Shown in pieces: positions 56,106 through 64,000 of a DNA stretch of 64,000 nt. The stretch is from Rhizobium johnstonii 3841. Lineage in GTDB: Bacteria > Pseudomonadota > Alphaproteobacteria > Rhizobiales > Rhizobiaceae. Numbering within the stretch: position 1 is the stretch's first letter; each line of letters opens with the position of its first letter. The DNA lies in NCBI RefSeq assembly GCF_000009265.1, contig NC_008384.1, positions 620,001-684,000 on the forward strand. The letters run 5' to 3'. The position numbers and the translations under genes were made by a program. The notes under the pieces were generated by a model that made no database searches, had not been told where the DNA came from, and saw only the letters and a program-made list of their open reading frames with translations.

Positions 56106-56918
56106 ATGACTTCGATCCGTTTTGCGCTCAACCATATGGCCGCGCCGTCGCTTGCCATTGATGATTTTTTCGCGCTGGCCCGATCGCTCGGCATCGATGC
56201 CGTCGAGATCCGCAACGACCTTTCCGGCAATGCCATCCTTGACGGCACCCATCCCGAGATGATCAGGCAAGCGGCTGCCCGTCATGGTCTGACGATCATC
56301 TCGATCAACGCCCTGCAGCGCTTCAATGAGTGGAATGCGACCCGGGCCGCCGAAGCGCAGGAGCTGATCGATTATGCCGGCGCGTCGGGCGCCAGGGCGC
56401 TCGTCCTCGTTCCGAAGAACGACGGCACCGGCTGCGCCGATGGCGAACGGCAGGCCAATCTCCGCCAGTCTCTGGCCGCGCTGAAGCCGATGCTGGAGGA
56501 GGCCGGCATTATCGGTCTCGTCGAGCCGCTCGGCTTCGAGATCTGCTCACTGCGCTCGAAGACCGAGGCGGCCGAAGCAATCAGGGAACTCGGCGCGGAA
56601 TCGACCTTCAGGCTTGTCCACGACACCTTCCACCATCACCTTGCCGGCGAAGCGGCGACCTTTCCTGATCTGACCGGCCTTGTGCACATCTCCGGCGTCG
56701 ACGACGCGGCTGTTTCCGTTGCCGATATGCGCGATTCCCACCGTGTCCTGGTCAATGCCGACGACCTGCTCGACAATGCCGGGCAGCTCAGGGCGCTGCT
56801 GCAGGCGGGCTATACCGGCCCGTTCTCCTTCGAGCCCTTCGCGGCGGAGGTGCATGCGCTGAAAGATCCGGCCGGCGCGCTGCGCGCCAGCATGGAGTAT
56901 CTGACAGCGCGGGTTTAA
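56106..56918 (+). CDS. TIM-barrel sugar isomerase/epimerase (IolI/MocC-like)
   Basis: A 270-residue AP-endonuclease-2-type TIM barrel. Probable metal ligands appear in LVEPLGFE, RLVHDTFHHHLAG, LVHISGVDD and FSFEPFA, as in 2-keto-myo-inositol isomerases. GGAGGAGA precedes the start. Its link with the mocDEF-like operon by LacI-type palindromes points to a cyclitol or rhizopine-like pathway. Converges with cobM. Confidence 0.82.
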   Translation: MTSIRFALNHMAAPSLAIDDFFALARSLGIDAVEIRNDLSGNAILDGTHPEMIRQAAARHGLTIISINALQRFNEWNATRAAEAQELIDYAGASGARALVLVPKNDGTGCADGERQANLRQSLAALKPMLEEAGIIGLVEPLGFEICSLRSKTEAAEAIRELGAESTFRLVHDTFHHHLAGEAATFPDLTGLVHISGVDDAAVSVADMRDSHRVLVNADDLLDNAGQLRALLQAGYTGPFSFEPFAAEVHALKDPAGALRASMEYLTARV

Positions 56919-56938
56919 AGCCGCCCAGTCGCCTGCAG

Positions 56939-57697
56939 TTATTCCCGGCCTCTGAACCGGCGCTGATAGGCCGGATCGTAGAGCGAGCTTTCGCGAAAAT
57001 CTTCCGCCGCGAGTGAGGGGCCGACGAAGATGATCGCCGTGCGTTCGATCGGTTCGGCCGCAACCTTTGCCTCGATATCGGCAAGCGTGCCGCGCAGGAT
57101 GCGCTCGTCCGGCCAGGAGGCCTTGACGACGATCGCAACAGGGCAGTCGGAGCCGCAAAGCGGCGTCAACTCTTCGACCACTTGCTTCAGCGCGTGGATA
57201 GCCAGATGGATCGCCAGCGTGGCGCCCGTCGCGCCGAACTTCGCCAGTGTCTCGTCGTTCGGCATCGGTGACGCGCGGCCGGAAACGCGGGTCAGCACCA
57301 GGCTTTGGGCCACGGCCGGGATCGTCAGTTCTCGGCCGAGCGCCGAGGCCGCAGCGGCAAAGGCCGGAACACCAGGCGTCATCGTATAGTCGATGCCATG
57401 CTTTTGAAGCCGGCGCACCTGCTCGGCGACCGCACTCCAGACCGAGAGATCGCCGGAATGCAGCCGGGCGACATCCTGGCCGGCCGCAGCAGCGCGAAGA
57501 TATTCCGCCTCGATCTCGTCGAGCGACATCGGCGCCGTATCGACGATACGCGCACCCGGCGGACAATATTGCAGCAGTTCAGGCGAGACGATCGAGCCGG
57601 CATAAAGGCAGACCGGGCATCGGGTGATGAGATCGCGGCCTCGCACCGTGATCAGATCCGCGGCACCTGGCCCCGCGCCGATGAAATGCACCGTCAT
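56939..57697 (-). CDS. cobM: Precorrin-4 C11-methyltransferase
   Basis: A 252-residue SAM-dependent tetrapyrrole methylase: VHFIGAGPGAADLITVRG at the N-terminus and LHSGDLSVWSA, MTPGVPAFAAAASALGRELT are typical of CobM/CbiF. It adds the C11 methyl in aerobic B12 synthesis. It starts 4 nt after the cobL stop. Confidence 0.95.
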   Translation of the reverse strand: MTVHFIGAGPGAADLITVRGRDLITRCPVCLYAGSIVSPELLQYCPPGARIVDTAPMSLDEIEAEYLRAAAAGQDVARLHSGDLSVWSAVAEQVRRLQKHGIDYTMTPGVPAFAAAASALGRELTIPAVAQSLVLTRVSGRASPMPNDETLAKFGATGATLAIHLAIHALKQVVEELTPLCGSDCPVAIVVKASWPDERILRGTLADIEAKVAAEPIERTAIIFVGPSLAAEDFRESSLYDPAYQRRFRGRE

Positions 57698-57701
57698 CTC
57701 G

Positions 57702-58934
57702 TCATCCTTTCGTCCAGCGCCACTGCGTTACCGGCATTGCCGGCCGCCAGCCGCTCATGCCGCCCACAGGCTGGGCACGCGATATTTCGATCCGCGTGAG
57801 GAAACCGCCGCGTTTTGCATGTTCGGCGAGCAGCACCGCTTCCATTTCCAGCGTCACGGCATTGGCAACGAGCCGCCCTCCCCGCTTCAGCGCGGCAATC
57901 GCAGTATCGATAACACCCGGCTCGCTGCCGCCACCGCCGAGGAAGATCACATCCGGCTCCGGCAGGCCCTTCAGTGCGAGGGGTGCCGCACCTTCGACGA
58001 CGGCGAGATGCGGCACGCCGAAGGCGGATGCATTGCGAGCAACACGTGCGGCCCGCTCCGGCGACTGTTCGAGGGCGATTGCCTTGAGGCTGGGATCGGC
58101 CAACATCCATTCGATGCCGATCGATCCCGAGCCGGCGCCGATATCCCAGAGCAGTTCGCCGTGACGCGGCGCGAGCGCCGAAAGCGTCATCGCCCGGATT
58201 TCACGTTTGGTGATCTGCCCATCATGCTCGAACAACTCGTCCTCGAGCCCGGCGGTAAACGGCAGAATGCGTGCCCCCTCCCCTGCCGCGATTTCGAGTG
58301 CGCAGACATTCAGGGGATCGATGTCCAGCAGGTCGAAATCCGCCGCCAGGACGCTTCTCTGTCGTTCCCGAGCGCCGCCAAGCGCCTCGAGCACCGTAAG
58401 TTGCGACTGACCGAAGCCAGCAGCAGTCAGCAGCGCAGCCAGATCGCCAGACCCCTTCTCATCCGAGGTCAGCGCGATGATGCGCCGTCCGGGATGCAGA
58501 TGCGGCCGGATCAGGTCGATCGGTCTTCCATGCAGCGAGATCGTCGCGACCTCCTGCAGCGGCCAGCCAAGGCGGGACGCGGCAAGGCTGAAGGCCGAGG
58601 GCGCGGGGATGGTGCACATCTCTTCCGCCGCCACATGGCGGGAGAGCGTTGCGCCGACGCCATAGAGGAAGGGATCGCCAGAGGCGAGCACGACGACAGG
58701 CGTGCCACGCCTTTCTAGGATAGCCTCGACCGAGCGCTCGAACGGGCTCTGCCAGGAAAGCTTTTCGCCTGTGATCAGCGAGGCAGCAAGCGCGTGGTGC
58801 CGCACGCCGCCGAAGACGGCGGGTGCGGTCGCGATCAGCCTTTTCGCCTCCTCGCCCAACCCTTCTGGACCATCTTCGCCGATGCCGATAATAGTCAGCC
58901 AGCGCTGACCGGACGCAGGAGCGACATCAGACAT
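57702..58934 (-). CDS. cobL: Precorrin-6B C5,15-methyltransferase (decarboxylating)
   Basis: A 410-residue fusion: an N-terminal tetrapyrrole methylase (CbiE-like, WLTIIGIGEDGPEGL, LASGDPFLYGVGAT) and a C-terminal class I methylase (CbiT-like, LWDIGAGSGSIGIEWML, VIFLGGGGSEPG). It methylates C5 and C15 and removes the acetate side-chain carboxyl. Its ATG overlaps that of the divergent cobK gene by two bases. The longer open frame to 59300 is an antisense artefact over cobK. Confidence 0.95.
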   Translation of the reverse strand: MSDVAPASGQRWLTIIGIGEDGPEGLGEEAKRLIATAPAVFGGVRHHALAASLITGEKLSWQSPFERSVEAILERRGTPVVVLASGDPFLYGVGATLSRHVAAEEMCTIPAPSAFSLAASRLGWPLQEVATISLHGRPIDLIRPHLHPGRRIIALTSDEKGSGDLAALLTAAGFGQSQLTVLEALGGARERQRSVLAADFDLLDIDPLNVCALEIAAGEGARILPFTAGLEDELFEHDGQITKREIRAMTLSALAPRHGELLWDIGAGSGSIGIEWMLADPSLKAIALEQSPERAARVARNASAFGVPHLAVVEGAAPLALKGLPEPDVIFLGGGGSEPGVIDTAIAALKRGGRLVANAVTLEMEAVLLAEHAKRGGFLTRIEISRAQPVGGMSGWRPAMPVTQWRWTKG

Positions 58935-59703
58935 GGGACGACCCCGCATCTTGATCCTTGGCGGCACCAGCGAGGCGCGGCTGCTGGCCGAGGCGCTGGC
59001 GGCGCGGGATGATCGCGATGTTTTGTTGTCGCTTGCCGGACGCACCGAAAAACCGGCCGTGCAGCCTGTTCCGGTCCGCATCGGCGGTTTCGGCGGCGCT
59101 GCGGCACTTTCCGCTTTCCTGAAGGCTGGCGGATATGACCTGTTGATCGACGCCACGCACCCCTTCGCCGAGCGCATTTCGGCCAACGCCGCTTTCGCGG
59201 CCGAGACCGCCTGTATTGCTGCCATCGTTCTGCGCCGTCCCGAATGGCAACGTCGACCGGGCGATCGCTGGCGGGAGGTGCGGAGCATTCCGGCTGCCAT
59301 CGAAGCGCTCGGCCCCTCCCCCCGCCATGTCTTCCTGGCGACGGGCCGGCAGGGCGCGCATCATGCGGAAGCCGCACCGCAGCATCACTATCTCGTCCGC
59401 AGCGTCGATCCCGTCGAACCGGCGCTTGCGCTTGATAATGTCGAGTACATCCTCGAGCGTGGACCGTTCACGCTGGACGGTGAATGCGATCTGCTGAGGC
59501 GGCACGACATCGACGCCATCGTCGCCAAGAACAGCGGCGGTGCCGCTACATATGCGAAGATCGAGGCAGCCCGCCTGCTCGGTATCGAGGTGATGATGGT
59601 GGCGCGCGCACCGGCCTCGATCGTCAAGGCGGTCGACACTGTCGAGGCGGCGCTGGCGGCGATCGATCACCTGTTCCCCCCCGCCATGAAGCGCGGCGTA
59701 TAG
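58933..59703 (+). CDS. cobK: Precorrin-6A reductase
   Basis: A 256-residue NADPH-dependent reductase: RILILGGTSEARLLAEAL at the N-terminus, LIDATHPFA, FLATGRQG and VAKNSGGAATYAKI are typical of CobK/CbiJ. AGGAG lies 11 nt before the ATG. It is the only cob gene on the plus strand; it shares start-codon bases with cobL and overlaps the 3' end of cobJ by 37 bp. Confidence 0.95.
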   Translation: MGRPRILILGGTSEARLLAEALAARDDRDVLLSLAGRTEKPAVQPVPVRIGGFGGAAALSAFLKAGGYDLLIDATHPFAERISANAAFAAETACIAAIVLRRPEWQRRPGDRWREVRSIPAAIEALGPSPRHVFLATGRQGAHHAEAAPQHHYLVRSVDPVEPALALDNVEYILERGPFTLDGECDLLRRHDIDAIVAKNSGGAATYAKIEAARLLGIEVMMVARAPASIVKAVDTVEAALAAIDHLFPPAMKRGV

Positions 59704-60431
59704 ACGAGGTCCAGTCTGCCTGGCCGCGAGACGATGCGTGTCTCGGCGGAGCCGATGATGATGCAGGTCGCCATATCGGCAATCGACGCATCCGCCTGCG
59801 ACAGCTGCTGGACGGCGATACGTTCGTCCGGCCGCCCGGCTGCCCGCCCGAAAATAACCGGTGTTGCTGCAGGCAGATGGTCACGCAACAGCTTGAAGGC
59901 TTCGCCGAGCTGCCAGGGCCGCGCCCGGCTGATCGGATTATAGAGGGCGATGACAAAACCTGCCTTTGCCGCCAATACAAGACGGGTTTCTATTATATTC
60001 CAAGGCTTTAGATTGTCAGACAGCGATATGGCGCAGAAGTCGTGGCCAAGCGGGGCGCCTGCTCTTGCCGCCACGGCCAGCATCGCCGTGATGCCGGGCA
60101 GGATGGTGAGATCGACCGCGCGCCACGCGGCCGGCCCGTTCTCGATCGCTTCGCAGACCGCGGCAGCCATGGCAAAGATGCCCGGGTCGCCGCCCGAGAC
60201 GACGCAGACCTTGGCGCCATCTGCTGCCATGGCGAGTGCGGCCCCTGCCCTGTCGAGCTCCTCGCGATTGTCCGAGGCATGCCGCAGCTGATCGTGGCGG
60301 AGCTGCAGCCTGTCGAGATAAGGTCCGTAGCCGAAGAAATCCGTCGCTGCATCGACAGCGGCCAAAGCTTCCGGCGTCATCTGCTCGGGGTTGCCGGGAC
60401 CGGTGCCGATCACGAAAAGCCTGCCGCTCAT
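59667..60431 (-). CDS. cobJ: Precorrin-3B C17-methyltransferase
   Basis: A 254-residue tetrapyrrole methylase: LFVIGTGPGNPEQMTPEA, VVSGGDPGIFAMA, LPGITAMLAVAARAGAPLGHDFCAISLSD (in two pieces) and ALYNPISRARPWQL. It methylates C17 and drives ring contraction. The start overlaps the cobI stop by 4 bp; the 3' end overlaps the convergent cobK gene. Confidence 0.95.
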   Translation of the reverse strand: MSGRLFVIGTGPGNPEQMTPEALAAVDAATDFFGYGPYLDRLQLRHDQLRHASDNREELDRAGAALAMAADGAKVCVVSGGDPGIFAMAAAVCEAIENGPAAWRAVDLTILPGITAMLAVAARAGAPLGHDFCAISLSDNLKPWNIIETRLVLAAKAGFVIALYNPISRARPWQLGEAFKLLRDHLPAATPVIFGRAAGRPDERIAVQQLSQADASIADMATCIIIGSAETRIVSRPGRLDLVYTPRFMAGGNR

Positions 60432-61159
60432 CGGCTGCCCTCCCAGCCCGGCACCAGCACGAGCGAAAAATACGGCGCATCGCCGTCGGTTCTGTCGGCG
60501 AGCTTTTCCATCGCCGCATTCGCCATGGTGCCGCGCTCGACATAGACGGCTTCGGCAAGCCGGCCGGCCGCCGCCAGCGCCCGGCGGATCTTCGGCAGAT
60601 TGCGGCCGACCTTCATGATGACGGCGGCTTGCGTATCGGCAAGACGGCGCGTCAGCTCGGCCTCAGCCATCGTACCGGGCAGTACGGTAAGCACGTCGTC
60701 GCCCTGGACGATCGGCATGCCCGCCAGCGACCAGCAGCCCGACATGGCGCTGATGCCCGGGATTACTTCCGTCGGGTAGCGCGTGGAAAGCCTGACATGC
60801 AGGTGCATATAGGAGCCATAGAAGAGCGGATCGCCTTCGCTGAGAACGGCGACAGTCAGCCCAGCATCGAGATGCCCGGCAACAGCTTTCGCGGACAGAT
60901 CGTAGAATTGGGTGATCAGCCTGTGATAGCGTTCGTCATTCTTATCGATCTCGGTCGTCACAGGATAATAGAGCGGCAGTAGCGTCACCCCGGATTTCAG
61001 CAGCGGCTCGACGATCGCCTTGCCGTTGCCGCCCCTGCCCTGCTTGGCGAAATAGGCGATCACATCAGCGCCTTCGATGGCGCGCACGGCTTTGAGGGTG
61101 AGGAGCTCCGGATCGCCGGGACCCGTGCCGACGCCGATAAGACGGCCGCTTGTCGTCAT
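60428..61159 (-). CDS. cobI: Precorrin-2 C20-methyltransferase
   Basis: A 243-residue methylase with LIGVGTGPGDPELLTLKA, LSEGDPLFYGSYM and VIPGISAMSGCWSLAG. It adds the C20 methyl that is later lost on ring contraction. The start at 61159 overlaps the cobH stop (ATGA); the longer frame to 61831 is antisense noise over cobH. Confidence 0.95.
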   Translation of the reverse strand: MTTSGRLIGVGTGPGDPELLTLKAVRAIEGADVIAYFAKQGRGGNGKAIVEPLLKSGVTLLPLYYPVTTEIDKNDERYHRLITQFYDLSAKAVAGHLDAGLTVAVLSEGDPLFYGSYMHLHVRLSTRYPTEVIPGISAMSGCWSLAGMPIVQGDDVLTVLPGTMAEAELTRRLADTQAAVIMKVGRNLPKIRRALAAAGRLAEAVYVERGTMANAAMEKLADRTDGDAPYFSLVLVPGWEGSR

Positions 61160-61788
61160 AGGCCTGGCCTCGCCAATGCGTTGATGGCGGCTGCCGTCAT
61201 GGCGCTGCCGCCGAGCCGGCCGCGGACGATGGCAAAGGGGACGCCGTAGGAATTCTCCGCCAATGCATCCTTCGATTCCGCCGCGCCGACGAAACCCACG
61301 GGCATGCCGAGGATCGCCGCGGGTTTCGGGGCGCCGTCGCGCAGGAGTTCGAGCAGATGGAAGAGGGCGGTCGGTGCGTTTCCGATCGCGACAACGCTGC
61401 CGCCGAGCCGATCGAGCCAGAGATGCATGGCGGCGGCCGAGCGCGTATTGCCGGTCTCGCGCGCAAGCTCCGGTGTCGCGGGATCGCGCAGCGTGCAGAT
61501 CACCTCGTTCAGCGCCGGCAGCCGCGCCCGGGTCACACCCTGGGATACCATTTCCGCGTCGCAGAAGATCGGCGCCCCACCCTTCAGCGCGTCGCGCGCC
61601 GCGCTGACGAAATCGGCGGAGAACCGGAAATGCTCGGCCGCCTCGACCAGCCCGCAGGCGTGGATCATGCGCACGGCGATTTCGGCTTGATCGCCGGTGA
61701 AGCGCGAAAGATCGGCCTCGGCACGGATAATGGCAAAGGAACGCTCGTAGATCGCATCGCCGCTGCGGATATAATCGTAGTCTGGCAT
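61156..61788 (-). CDS. cobH: Precorrin-8X methylmutase
   Basis: A 210-residue CobH/CbiC protein: DYIRSGDAIYERSFAIIRAE, RMIHACGLVEAA with the catalytic His, FCDAEMVSQGVTR and GMPVGFVGAAESK. It moves a methyl group from C11 to C12 to give hydrogenobyrinate. Starts 2 nt after the cobG stop. Confidence 0.95.
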   Translation of the reverse strand: MPDYDYIRSGDAIYERSFAIIRAEADLSRFTGDQAEIAVRMIHACGLVEAAEHFRFSADFVSAARDALKGGAPIFCDAEMVSQGVTRARLPALNEVICTLRDPATPELARETGNTRSAAAMHLWLDRLGGSVVAIGNAPTALFHLLELLRDGAPKPAAILGMPVGFVGAAESKDALAENSYGVPFAIVRGRLGGSAMTAAAINALARPGL

Positions 61789-61790
61789 TC

Positions 61791-63173
61791 CTATTCCTGT
61801 CGCAGCGCCTTCGAAACGCCGGTTGCGCCAAGCCGTGTAAGGCAGGCGGCGGTCGATTCGCCAGCGTCCTTGTTGTCTTCGATGGACCGGGCGAGCCTCT
61901 CTATAGCGAAATCGATCCGACCGCCAGCGATCCGTTCGTCCGGCTGATCCGCAGCAAGCCCATTGAGAATGAGGCCATAACCCTCCGCCGAGCCGGTCAG
62001 GGTCAGCGCCGGCCGCGCGTGCGCACAGCCCTTGGCGCAGCCGGATAGATGCAGCGTCAGCGAACCGTCGAAAAGGGCAGGTGCCACGGCAATGAGCCGG
62101 CGCGCCAGGGTTCGCGTCTCGTAGAAGGCCGAGCCGCAGCCGCCGGCGCCGGCGCAGGCGGCGATATGCTCGCTGTTCTCGCCGGGTTGCGCGGCGAAGC
62201 CATGTCCGGCTGCGGCGATCTGCATAGCCGGCAGTGTATCTGCTGGAAGCCCGATGAGGAAGAAACCGCGACCGGGTGCAAGCCGGATGCCCGTTGCGCC
62301 ACGGGCCTTTGCCAGATCGAGCAAAGCGATCAGATCGGAGGCTCTCATCTGCCCGAATTCCGGCCTGATGCCGAGTATGGTTTTGCCATCCTTAAGCCTG
62401 TGCGAGCCGGCAAGCGGCATCCCCGCCGCGCGTGACGGAATGAACTGAATGCCATCCATCGCGGGAAAACGCGCCCGCAGAAGCGCCGGATCGATATCCC
62501 TTGCCCGTCTGCCCTGCCCCAGGGTCGCCAACAGGCTCAGGATTTCGCCGACGGCCGATATCGCAGCCTCTGCAGGACCGATCGCGACTGGCATTGCAGT
62601 TTCACCGTCGCCATTGATCGCGACAAGCCAATCTGCGGGGGATTGCGCGACGATACGGATATCGGCGGAAAGTGCCGATAAGCCGAAGGTTCCACCGCCA
62701 TCGATGATAAGCGAGAGTTTTGGCGCGAGCCGCGGCGACGCAAGCTGATCGCGGAGCGTGCTGCGCAAGGCCATTTCCATTGCGGCCGGATCGCTTACCC
62801 CCTCCGGGTCGATGCCGTGCAGCGGCGATGTCTCGATCGCCGACCCGTCCGGCACGGTGATCCCGGCGGCATCAATATCGGCCGCGAGCTGTCCGACGGT
62901 CTCAGCCCGAAGGCCTCGGATCTGCAGATTGCCGCGGGCGGTGATTTCCAGAATGCCGTTTCCATGGGCTGCGGCTGAGCGGGCAAGGCTTGCGAATTGT
63001 GATAGTGTCAACGCGCCACCGGCCGGCCGCAGCCGTACCAGCAAACCGTCGCCGGTCGGCATGGGCGCGGCAAGGGCGGGGCAGGCGCCGCGCCTACGCA
63101 TCTCCACCGCCGGGCGATCGTGCAGATCCGCCTCGCCTGTCCTGTCGCTCGCCTTTGCGGCCCGAATGCTCAT
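61791..63173 (-). CDS. cobG: Precorrin-3B synthase
   Basis: A 460-residue member of the sulfite/nitrite reductase-like family. Two ferredoxin-like half-domains are visible (LLVRLRPAGGALTLSQF, GIRLAPGRGFFLIGLP), and the [4Fe-4S] cysteines appear in ACAGAGGCGSAFYETR and LSGCAKGCAHARPA. It is the oxygen-using enzyme that marks the aerobic pathway. I use the Met at 63173; a Met at 63191 adds six residues. Lies 71 nt after the cobF stop. Confidence 0.93.
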   Translation of the reverse strand: MSIRAAKASDRTGEADLHDRPAVEMRRRGACPALAAPMPTGDGLLVRLRPAGGALTLSQFASLARSAAAHGNGILEITARGNLQIRGLRAETVGQLAADIDAAGITVPDGSAIETSPLHGIDPEGVSDPAAMEMALRSTLRDQLASPRLAPKLSLIIDGGGTFGLSALSADIRIVAQSPADWLVAINGDGETAMPVAIGPAEAAISAVGEILSLLATLGQGRRARDIDPALLRARFPAMDGIQFIPSRAAGMPLAGSHRLKDGKTILGIRPEFGQMRASDLIALLDLAKARGATGIRLAPGRGFFLIGLPADTLPAMQIAAAGHGFAAQPGENSEHIAACAGAGGCGSAFYETRTLARRLIAVAPALFDGSLTLHLSGCAKGCAHARPALTLTGSAEGYGLILNGLAADQPDERIAGGRIDFAIERLARSIEDNKDAGESTAACLTRLGATGVSKALRQE

Positions 63174-63244
63174 TCTTGATCCTCTGATCATTTCTTACAT
63201 GATCGCGGCCGGGCCGGCAAAGCTGATGGAAAGGCTTCGGACCG

Positions 63245-64000
63245 CTATTCCTCGAAATCCCGTCCCTTGCGCAGGAGATAGATGTCCATGATCCAGCCGT
63301 GCCGTTGCCTGGCCTCGGTCCTGAGCCTCAGAATGTCGGTGGCGATATCGCCAAGTCGCCCTGCTCTGACGATCTCGTCCTTGGTACCGAGATAGGCGCC
63401 CCAGAAGATCTCGGCATCGGGATCGTCGATCTTTGCAAAAGCCTGTTCGCCGTCGAGCATGACGATGGTGCTGTCGGTCAGAAGCCCGTCCCGCGCCAGC
63501 CTGCGTCCTGTGGTGATCTCGATCGGTTTGCCGACGAGGTTGATCGGGGTTCTGTGGCTGGCCGCCAGCGCCTGAATGCTGGTGATGCCGGGAATGACGC
63601 TGTAATCGAAATCCAGGCTGCCTTCCTGGCGCACGCGTTCGATGATGCGGATCGTGCTGTCGTAGAGACTGGGATCGCCCCAGACGAGAAAGGCGCCGCG
63701 GCCCTCCTCCGGGAGACCGGAGATCAGTTCTCCATAGATGCCGGCGATCTCGCCATGCCAAGTATCGACGCTCTGCACATAGGTCTTGTCGGCCGTCTGC
63801 CGTTGCGGCACCGCGAATTCTGAAACCCTGCCGGCCGGCCGGCTGATATAGCGTTCGCAGATCTCCCGCCGGATCTCGGCGAGCTCTTCCTTGCCGGCGC
63901 CCTTGACCGGCAGGAAGACCACGTCGGCCGCGTTCATCGCATTGATCGCCTGTATGGTGAGGTGCTCCGGGTTGCCCGTGCCGATGCCGATGATATTGAT
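63245..64000 (-). CDS. cobF: Precorrin-6A synthase (deacetylating), 5' end cut by window edge
   Basis: The frame stays open to the right edge; the residues there (INIIGIGTGNPEHLTIQAIN) are the conserved methylase glycine loop, so only a few N-terminal residues are missing. Other motifs: WHGEIAGIYGE, LVWGDPSLYDS, VIPGITSIQALAASHR and WGAYLGTKDE. CobF methylates C1 and releases the acetyl group. The first Met inside the window (63937) is internal. The start and any B12 riboswitch lie outside the window. Confidence 0.94.
   Translation of the reverse strand: MNIIGIGTGNPEHLTIQAINAMNAADVVFLPVKGAGKEELAEIRREICERYISRPAGRVSEFAVPQRQTADKTYVQSVDTWHGEIAGIYGELISGLPEEGRGAFLVWGDPSLYDSTIRIIERVRQEGSLDFDYSVIPGITSIQALAASHRTPINLVGKPIEITTGRRLARDGLLTDSTIVMLDGEQAFAKIDDPDAEIFWGAYLGTKDEIVRAGRLGDIATDILRLRTEARQRHGWIMDIYLLRKGRDFEE

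Noticed and set aside
63174..63244. Cobalamin riboswitch between cobF and cobG
   Set aside because: The gap is only 71 nt, too short for a B12 riboswitch, and no B12-box-like sequence was seen. Any such element would lie upstream of cobF outside the window.
1..64000. CRISPR arrays, rRNA and tRNA genes
   Set aside because: No regularly spaced short repeats, tRNA-like cloverleaf with T-loop consensus or rRNA segments were noticed on either strand; a tRNA scan would be decisive.

Overview
The window looks like part of a Rhizobium replicon (R. leguminosarum/etli type). This is an inference from high-GC alpha-proteobacterial codon use, the aerobic cobalamin pathway (cobF-M), a Nudix-type NAD regulator in front of nadABC, a rhizopine-type mocDEF-like gene set, rhizobial palindromic intergenic repeats and three insertion-sequence families. 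Both ends cut genes: a TadC-like gene on the left and cobF on the right. No rRNA, tRNA or CRISPR array was seen.

Layout. 0-1.3 kb: end of a TadC-like gene and an FHA protein. 1.3-10.8 kb: accessory, repeat-rich DNA with an adenylate cyclase-TPR protein, a 140-bp duplicate of part of the pseudokinase gene, a LysR/tautomerase pair, an EamA transporter flanked by direct repeats, an IS5-family element and an IS91-family element that truncates a small membrane-protein gene. 10.9-20.6 kb: a five-gene operon (minus strand) that reads DUF4384-OmpA, caspase with EF-hand and DUF4384, trypsin fused to a pseudo-caspase and DUF4384, serpin, and a membrane pseudokinase with a C-terminal sulfatase-modifying-factor (FGE)-like domain. 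20.8-28.1 kb: further secreted proteins, including a propeller-NlpC/P60 protein and a second caspase operon (caspase-SEL1, Gly/Ser-rich lipoprotein-like peptide, ICMT-like methyltransferase). I regard 10.9-28.1 kb as a candidate undescribed periplasmic protease/inhibitor system.

28.4-32.7 kb: L-fucose-type catabolism (fuconate dehydratase, SDR, lactonase-like amidohydrolase) with a divergent IclR regulator. 32.8-37.9 kb: an XRE regulator, a small hypothetical gene and a candidate RiPP operon: a 47-residue peptide gene missed by length cut-offs, a YcaO enzyme and a TfuA partner, preceded by a BTAD/TPR regulator. 38.1-39.9 kb: an IS110-family (IS1111-like) element.

39.9-46.2 kb: an operon for an NMT1-type ABC transporter, an isopenicillin-N-synthase-like oxygenase, a LysR regulator and a cytosine-deaminase-like amidohydrolase. 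It carries two copies of an RNA that matches the NMT1-motif (xanthine) riboswitch, one at the head of the operon and one inside it. 46.6-51.2 kb: nadABC with their regulator and paired operators. 51.3-56.9 kb: a mocDEF-like desaturase/ferredoxin/reductase operon with a PanB-like gene, a divergent LacI regulator and a TIM-barrel isomerase, tied together by related palindromes. 56.9-64 kb: cobM, cobL, cobK, cobJ, cobI, cobH, cobG, cobF of aerobic B12 synthesis, with cobK and cobL diverging from overlapping start codons.
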